Shown: piece by piece, positions 16,082 to 23,673 of the stretch
Numbering within the stretch: the stretch's first letter is position 1
Layout: each line of letters opens with the position of its first letter
Program-made: the position numbers and the translations under genes
Assembly (NCBI RefSeq): GCF_000296215.2
Contig: NZ_CP013949.1
Span: forward strand, 2,721,501 to 2,785,500
Direction: 5' to 3'
From: Bradyrhizobium sp. CCGE-LA001
GTDB taxonomy: Bacteria; Pseudomonadota; Alphaproteobacteria; Rhizobiales; Xanthobacteraceae
Length of the DNA: 64,000 nucleotides
Notes under the pieces: generated by a model
What the model was told of the DNA's origin: nothing
The model's input: the letters and a program-made list of their open reading frames with translations, nothing else
Database searches by the model: none

Positions 16082-17089
16082 GTGTGGCAATTGATCTGCG
16101 ATCATCGTTACCAGTGGGCCGACATCGCCGCCGATCGGTCGCCATGGGGCAGCAATGGCATCAGCTCGGGCGTCACCCCCCTCGCGGACGTCAGCGCGTT
16201 GCGGTTCTCGTCACCCGCCAGCCAGATCGCGATACCGCGGCGTCCGAGCGATCCTTGGGGCTCACTCGATGCCATCGGCGTTGAGGTCACGGCACGCTTT
16301 CTCGCGCAGGCTTCCGGCACTTTGATCGATGCCGATAACAGTTTTCGCGTCAGCTCCGATAATGGCGACCTGACCGGCGAGGTTTCAGGAATGTCGCTCT
16401 CGATCAGCATCCCGGCCGACCGCTGGGTGCGGCTCACGTTTCGCCACGATGGCTTCAACGCGCTCGCAGTCGGCTATAGCACACTGGGCCCTGGCCCTGG
16501 CTCCGCCGGCGGAAGCGCCACGCGCATCCTACATGGTCTGGTCCCGCCAGTAGGAGCCAAAGGCATCCTCATCGGCAACAGGATCGGAGCCTCAGCCCGC
16601 CATATGCGGGGCGATATCGCCAGCGTGCGGATCTGGCGCCGCGATCCGGCATCGATGACAAAGCAATTTCTAGCGCGCCCGTTCGACAGCGCGCTTGCGG
16701 CTTGCTGGGCCGAATTCCTGCGCGAGCTCAACAAGTCACTGCGCGATAATCCGAAGTGCGCAGAATGGATTGTTCAGCTCGTGTCCGGCTTGCAGCGAAA
16801 CTTCCTGGAGAAATTGGCGCAGAAAAGCGATGACAAGATTGCCGAGTTCAGGGAGATGTGCCGCCAGTACCGCGATTTGTGGTTCGGCGGCCACGTCGAT
16901 AGCCCTCAGATGCAGGCGCTTTTCGCCCGCATGCGCGACTGGCTCGCAGCCGAGAACTTGATCTCGAACGCGGATTTGCTGGAACTGTTCGGTGATCCCT
17001 GCTTGGCGACATTGACCGACGCGCTACCGTCACCGGAATGCGATCCCCAGTTCAAGCGCCTGATTGGGGTGCTGATTGCGCCACGATGA
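16082..17089 (+). CDS. LamG/concanavalin-like protein with helical C-terminus (hypothetical)
   Basis: This 335-residue protein starts at GTG 16082. Residues ~55-185 look like a LamG/jelly-roll domain: FRVSSDNG, WVRLTFRHDGFNALAVGYS and the closing GDIASVRIWRRDP strand are characteristic. Residues ~190-335 are mainly helical (FLRELNKSLRDNPKCAEWIVQL...) without a recognised family. No signal peptide is evident. It lies between the beta-helix gene and a Vps62-like/glycine-rich gene, 35 bases from the latter, and may be transcribed with it. Function unknown; carbohydrate or protein binding is the natural guess for a LamG fold. Confidence 0.6.
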   Translation: MWQLICDHRYQWADIAADRSPWGSNGISSGVTPLADVSALRFSSPASQIAIPRRPSDPWGSLDAIGVEVTARFLAQASGTLIDADNSFRVSSDNGDLTGEVSGMSLSISIPADRWVRLTFRHDGFNALAVGYSTLGPGPGSAGGSATRILHGLVPPVGAKGILIGNRIGASARHMRGDIASVRIWRRDPASMTKQFLARPFDSALAACWAEFLRELNKSLRDNPKCAEWIVQLVSGLQRNFLEKLAQKSDDKIAEFREMCRQYRDLWFGGHVDSPQMQALFARMRDWLAAENLISNADLLELFGDPCLATLTDALPSPECDPQFKRLIGVLIAPR

Positions 17090-17124
17090 GTACGGCGTGA
17101 GCCGCTCGAAGGGAGAACCGGCCG

Positions 17125-19344
17125 ATGCCTCCACCGACTGCAGCGCAGCTGAAGTTGATCCGCGACTATGAACCGATTTTATTCTTTTACGATGGGCCCG
17201 CAGACCAACCGAAAGAGCGCTTCTTTCCCAGCGACGCCAAACGCTACCTGGAGCGCTGCGAATTGTGGAAGGCGAGCGATCCGTTCGATACGCGGAGCAC
17301 TTGGGGCGGCAACGCCGCGATTGAAGCGGGCAAGATCAGCGCAATCGAGGGCGAAGGGGGCGAAGGTTCAGTTTTTCTGGGCAAAAAAACGGGGAGCACC
17401 TATGATTTCCTCGAAACGCCGAAGGACAAAGAATGTTTTCTCGCGCTCGAAGGCTGGAGGCCGGCAGGTTCGTCCGACCCTCCTCCAGATAGCTTCGCAA
17501 ATCTTGACAAGATTGCAGAGGTCTACAACGGCTCGCTCGAAAACAGCCGCTTCTGGTATCATGCCGAATTCTTTGACTCCGGGCGCCTCGAGCAACTCTG
17601 GACATTGCTGAAGCAAAGCGGTGGTAATGATTTTGCGAGCCTCACCGCAGGTTCTCCGGGCCGCGCGCCGGAGCTGAAGATTCCGGCGCTGATATGCTAC
17701 TATCTGTTCTATCCCGGACATGATGAGGGCCTGGGCGGTTGCGAGAATGTGCCCGAGGCCGATAAATTTGGAAGCTTCGCGGGGGAGTGGCACTGCTTCG
17801 CCGTGCTGCTCGACAAGCCCACGGCGGCCGGCGCCTTCGAGCCGAAATGGGCGGGAATAACTCGGCGCAACGTCGGCGTGATTCGGCAGCAGGACAAGGA
17901 AGTGCGCGTTGGCATGCGAGTCTTTCCCTGGCCGCAGCTGACGGTAGATATGTCCCATGCTCGCCTGGTCATCGCAGGAGGCAGCCACGCCATGTACCTG
18001 TTCGGGGAGACGGCTGAACCGGTTGTGCCGCTGACGGACGCGGATCCGTCGCGTAATTCCTGCGGCAGGGCAGAGGCCCCTCAGGCCCCCTTGAGTGAAT
18101 CGACACAGCCCGACTGGTTCGCTGTCCTCGCGGCCAAGATCCTGGCCGGGGCAGCCGCCGCCGCACAATTCGGGGGAGCGCCAGTTGGTGCGGTCATCGG
18201 ATTGTTCGTGGGGTTGGCCGAACTTGCAGTTGGGGCTGCGCCGGATTTTGACGAATTTGACACCAGCTTCCCGCCTGGGCGCGGAGCACCCGGTCCCCTC
18301 ACCGATGCGCTCAGCACCAATGGGACGGTGGTGCACCCGGCCGGGCTGCGCCCGCCTGGGGTCGCGCAAGAAAGATCAAAGGAGTGGCGGAGCAAAGACA
18401 ATCTTCAGTTCGAGTCGCGACGCTATGATTCAAGCGTCGACCGCGACAGCCAGATTCTATGGTCCGATGATGTCAGCTCCAACGTGCATGGCTACACTGG
18501 CCGGTGGGGTCCGCGCGTCGAGCGCGACCCGCAGTTGCGCCGCGCCGGGATGAAGTTCCCGAATTTCTGGCGCATGTTTTTTGACGAGTTGGTTCGCGCG
18601 CCGAAGAATTCGCCCCCGCCGCCGCCGCCTGTTTTAGGGGAGCGCAAGGTTGTACCCCTGCAGACCGGGACGACAGCATGGACCGTTCCTCTCGACTGGA
18701 ACAATAACAGCAACTCCATCGAATGCATCGGTGGTGGCGGCAGCGGCCGCGGCGCTTTGGAGCAGTCGTGTGGCGGCGGCGGCGGCGGAGCCTACAGCCG
18801 GGCGGAAAATCTGACCTACACGCCCGGCAAAGTCATTACCGTGCAGGTTGGCGGCGTGGCAGGCGACACCTTTGTCAAGGACGATGCCGACGCCGTTAAT
18901 GTTTGTTTTGCGAAAGGCGGTGTCACGGCAACGACCGGGTCTGGAGGAGCAGGCGGTGCGGCGGCCTCCGGCATCGGTTCCCTCACGACGAGCGGCGGAG
19001 CTGGAGCAGACGGCCAGGGCAGCTCCAGCGTCGGCGGCGGTGGCGGTGGGGCGGCGGGGCCGAGCGCCGACGGCACTCCGGGAGTGGAAAGTACCGGCGG
19101 CGCCGGCGAGGGCGGATTAGGAGGATTCGGTGGGCCATCGGGAGTGAGCGGCGCGCCGGGCAGCAATCTCAGCGGTCGCCTCGGCCCAGGCGGTGGTGGA
19201 GGCGGTACCTTCGGAGCCGGGTCCGTCGCGGGTGGCGGCGGACGTTTCGGCGGCGGTGGCGGCGGCCAAAACGGAGCCGGTGTTGACGGCACTCCGGGTG
19301 TCGGGGGCGATGGACTCATTATCATCAGCTATACGCCCGCTTAA
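17125..19344 (+). CDS. Vps62-like domain fused to glycine-rich C-terminal domain
   Basis: ATG 17125 follows AAGGGAGAA and gives 739 residues. Residues ~10-300 resemble Vps62/DUF946-type domains: YEPILFFYDG...RFFPSDAKRYL, ICYYLFYPGHD, GSFAGEWHCFAVLL and AGGSHAMYLF sit in the order of that family's YAPV..FPS, YWFFYP, GDWEH and GSHA.Y motifs. Residues ~331-375 form a small-residue hydrophobic segment with glycine-zipper spacing (ILAGAAAAAQFGGAPVGAVI). A proline run at ~496 leads to a glycine-rich domain (~525-739) ending GGDGLIIISYTPA, a motif seen in tail-fibre-like glycine-rich proteins. No signal peptide. A toxin-like or surface role is possible; I cannot name one. Confidence 0.58.
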   Translation: MPPPTAAQLKLIRDYEPILFFYDGPADQPKERFFPSDAKRYLERCELWKASDPFDTRSTWGGNAAIEAGKISAIEGEGGEGSVFLGKKTGSTYDFLETPKDKECFLALEGWRPAGSSDPPPDSFANLDKIAEVYNGSLENSRFWYHAEFFDSGRLEQLWTLLKQSGGNDFASLTAGSPGRAPELKIPALICYYLFYPGHDEGLGGCENVPEADKFGSFAGEWHCFAVLLDKPTAAGAFEPKWAGITRRNVGVIRQQDKEVRVGMRVFPWPQLTVDMSHARLVIAGGSHAMYLFGETAEPVVPLTDADPSRNSCGRAEAPQAPLSESTQPDWFAVLAAKILAGAAAAAQFGGAPVGAVIGLFVGLAELAVGAAPDFDEFDTSFPPGRGAPGPLTDALSTNGTVVHPAGLRPPGVAQERSKEWRSKDNLQFESRRYDSSVDRDSQILWSDDVSSNVHGYTGRWGPRVERDPQLRRAGMKFPNFWRMFFDELVRAPKNSPPPPPPVLGERKVVPLQTGTTAWTVPLDWNNNSNSIECIGGGGSGRGALEQSCGGGGGGAYSRAENLTYTPGKVITVQVGGVAGDTFVKDDADAVNVCFAKGGVTATTGSGGAGGAAASGIGSLTTSGGAGADGQGSSSVGGGGGGAAGPSADGTPGVESTGGAGEGGLGGFGGPSGVSGAPGSNLSGRLGPGGGGGGTFGAGSVAGGGGRFGGGGGGQNGAGVDGTPGVGGDGLIIISYTPA

Positions 19345-19826
19345 GCGCGAACCTTCATCAATTACCAATCGGGGACGAGCCTTGAGAAACGAACATACTG
19401 AAAGATGCATTACCTTGCTCATCAATCCGGAATCCTGCCGCCAACTCTGTGGTGCAGGCGATGCAGGAGGCAGCGCATGCGCTGGGACGACGGCTGTCGG
19501 TTGTGCGGGCGAGTAGTGAGCGCGAGATCGACACAGCCTTGGCTGGCGTCGGCGAGCAAAGTGCCGGTTGCTTGATTGTCGCGCCGGACGGTTTCTTCGG
19601 CGCGAGGAAAAGTCAATCATCGCTTTGGCATCACGATACCGAACGAACTAGGCAACCGAACTGATCGAATATTGTCTGCTGGCCCATAGCTGACTTTGCC
19701 TGCTGCCCTTCCAGCGTCAGCTTCCGACCCCATTGCCGGACCTCATCCGACGTTCTCGTGGCTTGCCCTGGCGCTTGTCCAAGTTCGCCGTTGAACCAAA
19801 GCTGAGGTGGGATAGATTAGCTGTCC
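19345..19826. other. Intergenic stretch with decayed gene and start of direct repeat
   Basis: It contains a frameshifted remnant of an ABC substrate-binding gene (19413-19652) and, from 19726, the left flank of direct repeat copy B. The remaining ~70 bases on each side show nothing recognisable. Confidence 0.6.
19413..19652 (+). pseudogene. Decayed fragment of an ABC_sub_bind-type substrate-binding protein gene
   Basis: Reading across three frames recovers LLINPES, then NSVVQAMQEAAHALGRRLSV ... SSEREIDTALAGVGEQSAGCLIV...PDGFFGARK, then IALASRYRTN. This order is the conserved middle of the ABC_sub_bind periplasmic-binding family that is highly amplified in Bradyrhizobium and Rhodopseudomonas (usual form: EAAR.LG...V..AS.E.EID.AF......GALLV..D.FF..R...I..LA.RY.IP). 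At least two frameshifts and the missing N- and C-terminal parts make it a dead gene. Confidence 0.75.
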
Positions 19827-20063
19827 ATGAAAGAGATGCTGGCCCATCTAGAACTGCTCCGCGTGCAAATGGCTGAGTGCGAGCGCCTTCAACAGGCAGC
19901 GAGGAGCCAGCTCAAGCGCGACGTCTATGCGCGGACGCTTACGCGCTACAGTGCAATCGCAAGAGAGCTGGAACAAGCGATCGCCTGCCTGCCCGACTTT
20001 AGGCCCCTGCGTCGGCCACAATTGTAACGCGAGGAAGAGGGGGACCGCCTCGGTTGAGAGGGC
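19726..20063. repeat. Long direct repeat, copy B (small-ORF module)
   Basis: Same-orientation copy of 12633-12960. It carries the small helical ORF at 19827 and has an extra CGGCCACAATT near the ORF end. It lies 87 bases from the 3' end of the intact LTXXQ gene, whereas in copy A the remnant is only 15 bases away. Confidence 0.9.
19827..20027 (+). CDS. Small helical protein, copy B (hypothetical)
   Basis: This 66-residue paralogue of the 12733 ORF differs at a few positions (SQLKRD against SPLKRD; TLTRYS against TLARYS) and has a longer tail, CLPDFRPLRRPQL. The absence of stops and the mostly conservative changes between copies support coding. It is highly charged and helical, with a possible coiled coil. 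It converges with the LTXXQ gene. Function unknown. Confidence 0.5.
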   Translation: MKEMLAHLELLRVQMAECERLQQAARSQLKRDVYARTLTRYSAIARELEQAIACLPDFRPLRRPQL

Positions 20064-20150
20064 AGATGCGTTGCATCGTTCCCCTCGTTGACGGCTGGCG
20101 CTTCTGGCCCATCGCGTCGTCTCGCCGTGGTTCGGAGTTCGATCGCTACC

Positions 20151-22127
20151 TCACGGGCTTGCGACCTGCTGCAGCGTGTTAAAGCGCGCCTTTTGCTCGC
20201 TGCTCAGCGTGGCATAGAACTCGTCGAGGGCGGGTTCGACCAGCTTGGCGGCGGTCAACATGGCCTCGAGCCGGTGCTGCATCGTCTCCAGCCGTCCGAC
20301 CGGTGTCAGCGGCGCATCGTTCGGACAGGCCGCCTGTAGGCCCTCAACGCCCTTCGCCGTCGCTTCGCTGAGGCGGTCGAGCGCCTCCTTCTGCTTACCT
20401 GCGGGGTGGAGCACAGCCTCGATCCTCTGGATCGGCAACTGCGTGAGCCCGGACTTCGGATCGGCGCACCCTTCGGCACTGGCCTCCTGCTGCTGCGGCG
20501 AGCGCTCGCCGACATTGGGACCAAGCGCGTTGAAGCTGGCCTTCTGTTCGTCACTGAGCGAGTTGTAGAAGTTCTCCAGTGCCGGTCGAACGATCTTGAC
20601 GGCTTCAAGCGTCGCGCTGATGCGGTTCATCATCGCCCGCAAGCGGCCAGGGGGAGTCAGTGCATAAGTCTCCGTGCAGGAGTCCTTGAACACGCCGGCG
20701 GCGTTGGCCGCCGCCGTCTTGAGCTCATCGAGCAGTGTGCGTTGCTCCGGCGTCGGCCGCACCGCCCGTGCGATATCGGCGAGTGGCCAGGCGGTCACGC
20801 CCTTGTCCGGCGTGGCGCACAACTGCTGAAGCGTCTGCGGGCTCACGCTGGCACGCTGGCGTGCGCGGCTGCCGCCGCCGCCTTGCGGATAGTCATACGG
20901 GTTGGTGCTGGCATAGGCGGAATAGGGGCCGTCACCACCCCAGAACACGGTGTCGACGAAGTCGTCATAGGCGTACGCCCAATATCCGGGCTCGTAGCCA
21001 TAGGACCAGAACGTGTAGTTGAAGATGTCGGAATAGGCGTAAGGCCAGAACACGGGCCCAAGCCACGCCACGAACGCCGCGGGGTGGCGGTGACGCCAGG
21101 CCTGTCGGGGACCCCAGCCGCTTTGGCGCGTGACGAGCGCCGCTTGAGTCTGCGACGTGGCCTGCTCGCGGAAGCGCGCCGCAAACCGTCCGCGCTCGGC
21201 GGCCTGCGCGGCGGCCGCAAGGGCCGGAGCGCGCCCCGCCGGAGCCTGCAGTCCAAGCCGCTGCTGGCGCGCCAGATCAAATTGCTGCGCGCGCTGCTCA
21301 CGGCCAAGCAGGCGGTTCTGCGCCTGGAGCAGTCGCTGCTGTGCGCGTTGCGCTTGCGCGCCTTCCGGCCTTTGCGATTGCAATTGCTGCACGCGCTGCT
21401 GCAGGCGGTCGATGCGGGTCTGGCGCTCCGTCGTCTGGCGCGACAGCATCTCGCGCTGCCGTTGCTCGACCTGCTGCGAGCGCTGTTGGACACGCTGCTC
21501 ACGCTCCAGAAGACGGCTCTGCGACTGCAGCAACCGTTGCTGCTGTTGCTGCGCCCTTGCGCCTTCCGGCTTCTGCGATTGCAATTGCTGCACGCGCTGC
21601 TGCAAGCGGTCGATGCGGTCTTGGCGTTCCGCGGATTGGCGCGACAGCATCTCACGGGGCGGCCCCGGTCGCTGGCTTACGGCCGGGGGTGCACTTTGAC
21701 GCGAAGGGGCGGCGATATGCGGCGCCGGACGTGGCGCCATGGCCGGACGTTCGGCCGCTGCCGGCGGCCGATGGAATTCGCGCCGGGGCGCGGCCACCTG
21801 CGGGGCGGTGCGGGGGGCACTGATATGAGGGGTCGAACGCGGTGGCGGTGAGGCGATGTGCGGCGCCGGACGTGGCGCCATCGCCGGTCGCTGCGGCATG
21901 GCTGGCGGCGCGGCGGGACGCGCCATGGCAGGCGGCGCCGCTGGACGAGCCATCGCCGGTGGTGCTGACGGTCGGGCCATGGCCGGTGGTCCTGCTGGCG
22001 GCGCTGCGGCTGGCCCTGGTGGGCCTCCACCCCGTCCGTGTCCGAGGGGTCCCTGGGCCGGCGCGCTCGTCGTCAGCATCGAGACGCCAACCAAAACAGC
22101 CGTCAGGCAAACGCCACGCGGAAGCAT
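20151..22127 (-). CDS. LTXXQ-motif (Spy-like) family protein with Ala/Pro and Gln-rich repeats
   Basis: The ATG complementary to 22125-22127 has TTGGGAG upstream and begins a signal peptide (MLPRGVCLTAVLVGVSML...APA); a longer TTG start at 22166 is less likely. The 658 residues are a mosaic: Pro/Ala repeats (PPAMARP) to ~170; two near-identical ~60-residue Gln/Arg-rich coiled-coil repeats (RIDRLQQRVQQLQSQ); an aromatic segment (FWPYAYSDIFNYTFWSYGY); then two tandem Spy-like modules, each ending in an FYxxLSxEQKAxFNxL motif. Spy-like proteins are periplasmic chaperones or envelope-stress factors, so a periplasmic role is likely. Truncated copies of its 3' end lie at 10144 and 12976. Confidence 0.78.
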   Translation of the reverse strand: MLPRGVCLTAVLVGVSMLTTSAPAQGPLGHGRGGGPPGPAAAPPAGPPAMARPSAPPAMARPAAPPAMARPAAPPAMPQRPAMAPRPAPHIASPPPRSTPHISAPRTAPQVAAPRREFHRPPAAAERPAMAPRPAPHIAAPSRQSAPPAVSQRPGPPREMLSRQSAERQDRIDRLQQRVQQLQSQKPEGARAQQQQQRLLQSQSRLLEREQRVQQRSQQVEQRQREMLSRQTTERQTRIDRLQQRVQQLQSQRPEGAQAQRAQQRLLQAQNRLLGREQRAQQFDLARQQRLGLQAPAGRAPALAAAAQAAERGRFAARFREQATSQTQAALVTRQSGWGPRQAWRHRHPAAFVAWLGPVFWPYAYSDIFNYTFWSYGYEPGYWAYAYDDFVDTVFWGGDGPYSAYASTNPYDYPQGGGGSRARQRASVSPQTLQQLCATPDKGVTAWPLADIARAVRPTPEQRTLLDELKTAAANAAGVFKDSCTETYALTPPGRLRAMMNRISATLEAVKIVRPALENFYNSLSDEQKASFNALGPNVGERSPQQQEASAEGCADPKSGLTQLPIQRIEAVLHPAGKQKEALDRLSEATAKGVEGLQAACPNDAPLTPVGRLETMQHRLEAMLTAAKLVEPALDEFYATLSSEQKARFNTLQQVASP

Positions 22128-22232
22128 GATCTTGGCTCCCAACTCGTAATTGCCCACGACTTTCAACGCGCAGACGGCGCAATCGTTCGTTCTTGGCCAC
22201 GGCCGGCATTGCGATCTTCCGACGCAGGCAGC

Positions 22233-23447
22233 TCAAGAGAAATCCTGCGTCAGGATCGCAGCGAACCGCTCCAGCGCCCAGTCGACCTGGTCGGTTGTGA
22301 TCACCAGCGGCGGGGCGATGCGGATCGTATGCTCATGGGTATCCTTGGCGAGGATGCCCTTGCTCTGAAGCGCCTCGCAGTAGCGGCGTGCCCGCCCGGC
22401 CTCGGGATGAAGCTCGACCGCCAGCATCAAGCCGCGGCCACGCACCTCGCGGATCGTGTTGGCGCGGATGTCCCTCAAGCCGTCCAGAAAGCGTGCGCCC
22501 TGCCTGGCCGCGTTCTCGATCATGCCTTCCTCGACCAGCACGCGCATCGCCGCGCGCGCCACGGCGCAGGCGAGCGGGTTGCCGCCGAAGGTCGAACCGT
22601 GTTGCCCGGGCCTCAATGTCCCGAGCACGTCGATGTTCGAGAGCACGGCCGACACCGGATAGAAGCCGCCGGACAGGGCTTTGCCGAGCAGCGTCACGTC
22701 AGCCTCGATTCCCTCGTGCTGTTCGGCGAGCAGCTTGCCGGTGCGGCCGAGCCCGGTCTGGATCTCGTCGAGCACCAGCATCACGTTGTTGGCGCTGCAG
22801 AGCTTCCGCACCTCAGCGAAATAGCCGGATGGGGGAATGATGACACCGGCTTCGCCCTGGATCGGCTCGACCAGAAAGGCGACGGTGTTGGGCGTGATGG
22901 CCGCTTCCAGCGCCGCGGCGTCGCCGAACGGGATGATCCTGAAGCCTGGCGCGAACGGGCCGAAGTGCGTGCGTGTCTCGGGGTCGGTTGAAAAGCCGAC
23001 GATGCCCAGCGTGCGTCCGTGGAAATTATTGGCGCAGACGATGATCTCGGCCTGGCCGTCAGGCACGCCCTTCACTTCATAGCCCCATTTGCGGACCGAC
23101 TTGACCGCGCTTTCGACCGCCTCGGCGCCGCTGTTCATCGGCAGCACCTTGTGAGAGCCGGTCAGCGCCGCGATCTCTTCGTAGAAGGGGGCGAGTTGGT
23201 CGTTGTGGAAGGCACGCGAGGTGAGCGTCAGCCTGTGCGCCTGTTCCACCATCGCCGCCAGGATCTTGGGGTGGCAGTGGCCTTGGTTGACCGCCGAGTA
23301 GGCCGAGAGGCAATCGAGGTAGCGGTTGCCTTCGGTATCCCAGACCCAGACACCTTCGCCGCGCGACAGGACGACGCCGATCGGCTCGTAATTATGGGCG
23401 CCAAAGCGTGCTTCCGTAGCAACGAAATCAATGACCGACGCGCTCAT
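22233..23447 (-). CDS. rocD: Ornithine aminotransferase
   Basis: This 404-residue class III PLP aminotransferase converts ornithine and 2-oxoglutarate to glutamate semialdehyde and glutamate. Visible landmarks are YLDCLSAYSAVNQGHCHP (about residues 43-60), NSGAEAVE (cofactor phosphate binding), NFHGRT, LVLDEIQTGLGRTGK with the PLP-contacting Asp, and TLLGKALSGG containing the Schiff-base lysine, then GSTFGGNPLA. Length and motifs fit ornithine aminotransferase closely, with YEPIGVVLSRGEG at the N-terminus typical of RocD. It appears monocistronic, between the LTXXQ gene and a P450 gene on the same strand. Confidence 0.9.
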   Translation of the reverse strand: MSASVIDFVATEARFGAHNYEPIGVVLSRGEGVWVWDTEGNRYLDCLSAYSAVNQGHCHPKILAAMVEQAHRLTLTSRAFHNDQLAPFYEEIAALTGSHKVLPMNSGAEAVESAVKSVRKWGYEVKGVPDGQAEIIVCANNFHGRTLGIVGFSTDPETRTHFGPFAPGFRIIPFGDAAALEAAITPNTVAFLVEPIQGEAGVIIPPSGYFAEVRKLCSANNVMLVLDEIQTGLGRTGKLLAEQHEGIEADVTLLGKALSGGFYPVSAVLSNIDVLGTLRPGQHGSTFGGNPLACAVARAAMRVLVEEGMIENAARQGARFLDGLRDIRANTIREVRGRGLMLAVELHPEAGRARRYCEALQSKGILAKDTHEHTIRIAPPLVITTDQVDWALERFAAILTQDFS

Positions 23448-23673
23448 CTGCCGTCACTCCATTGCTGCGCGCCGGCGCCAACCGGCCGCACGGCCGCGCT
23501 CAAACTGATGTGGGGACCGGTCTGCCCGCTCGGAAGCCCTGATGCGTCCGATGGCGCAGCGCGGCCTGATTTGCCCGAAATCTCAGATGGTTCTGCCGCA
23601 TGACAGCACGTCGTCCGCCGACCCACGCTCTACTGTGCATGGGGTTGTTTTCGTAGTCTTGTTGTCGTCCCCC

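Noticed and set aside
18720..19320. Glycine-codon-rich GGC repeats as a DNA-level satellite
   Set aside because: The repeats keep one frame throughout and encode a recognisable glycine-rich domain, so they are coding low complexity, not a DNA repeat array.
20406..21851. A 481-codon plus-strand frame opposite the LTXXQ gene
   Set aside because: The minus-strand protein has a signal peptide, repeats and Spy-like motifs; the plus-strand frame is its low-complexity shadow.
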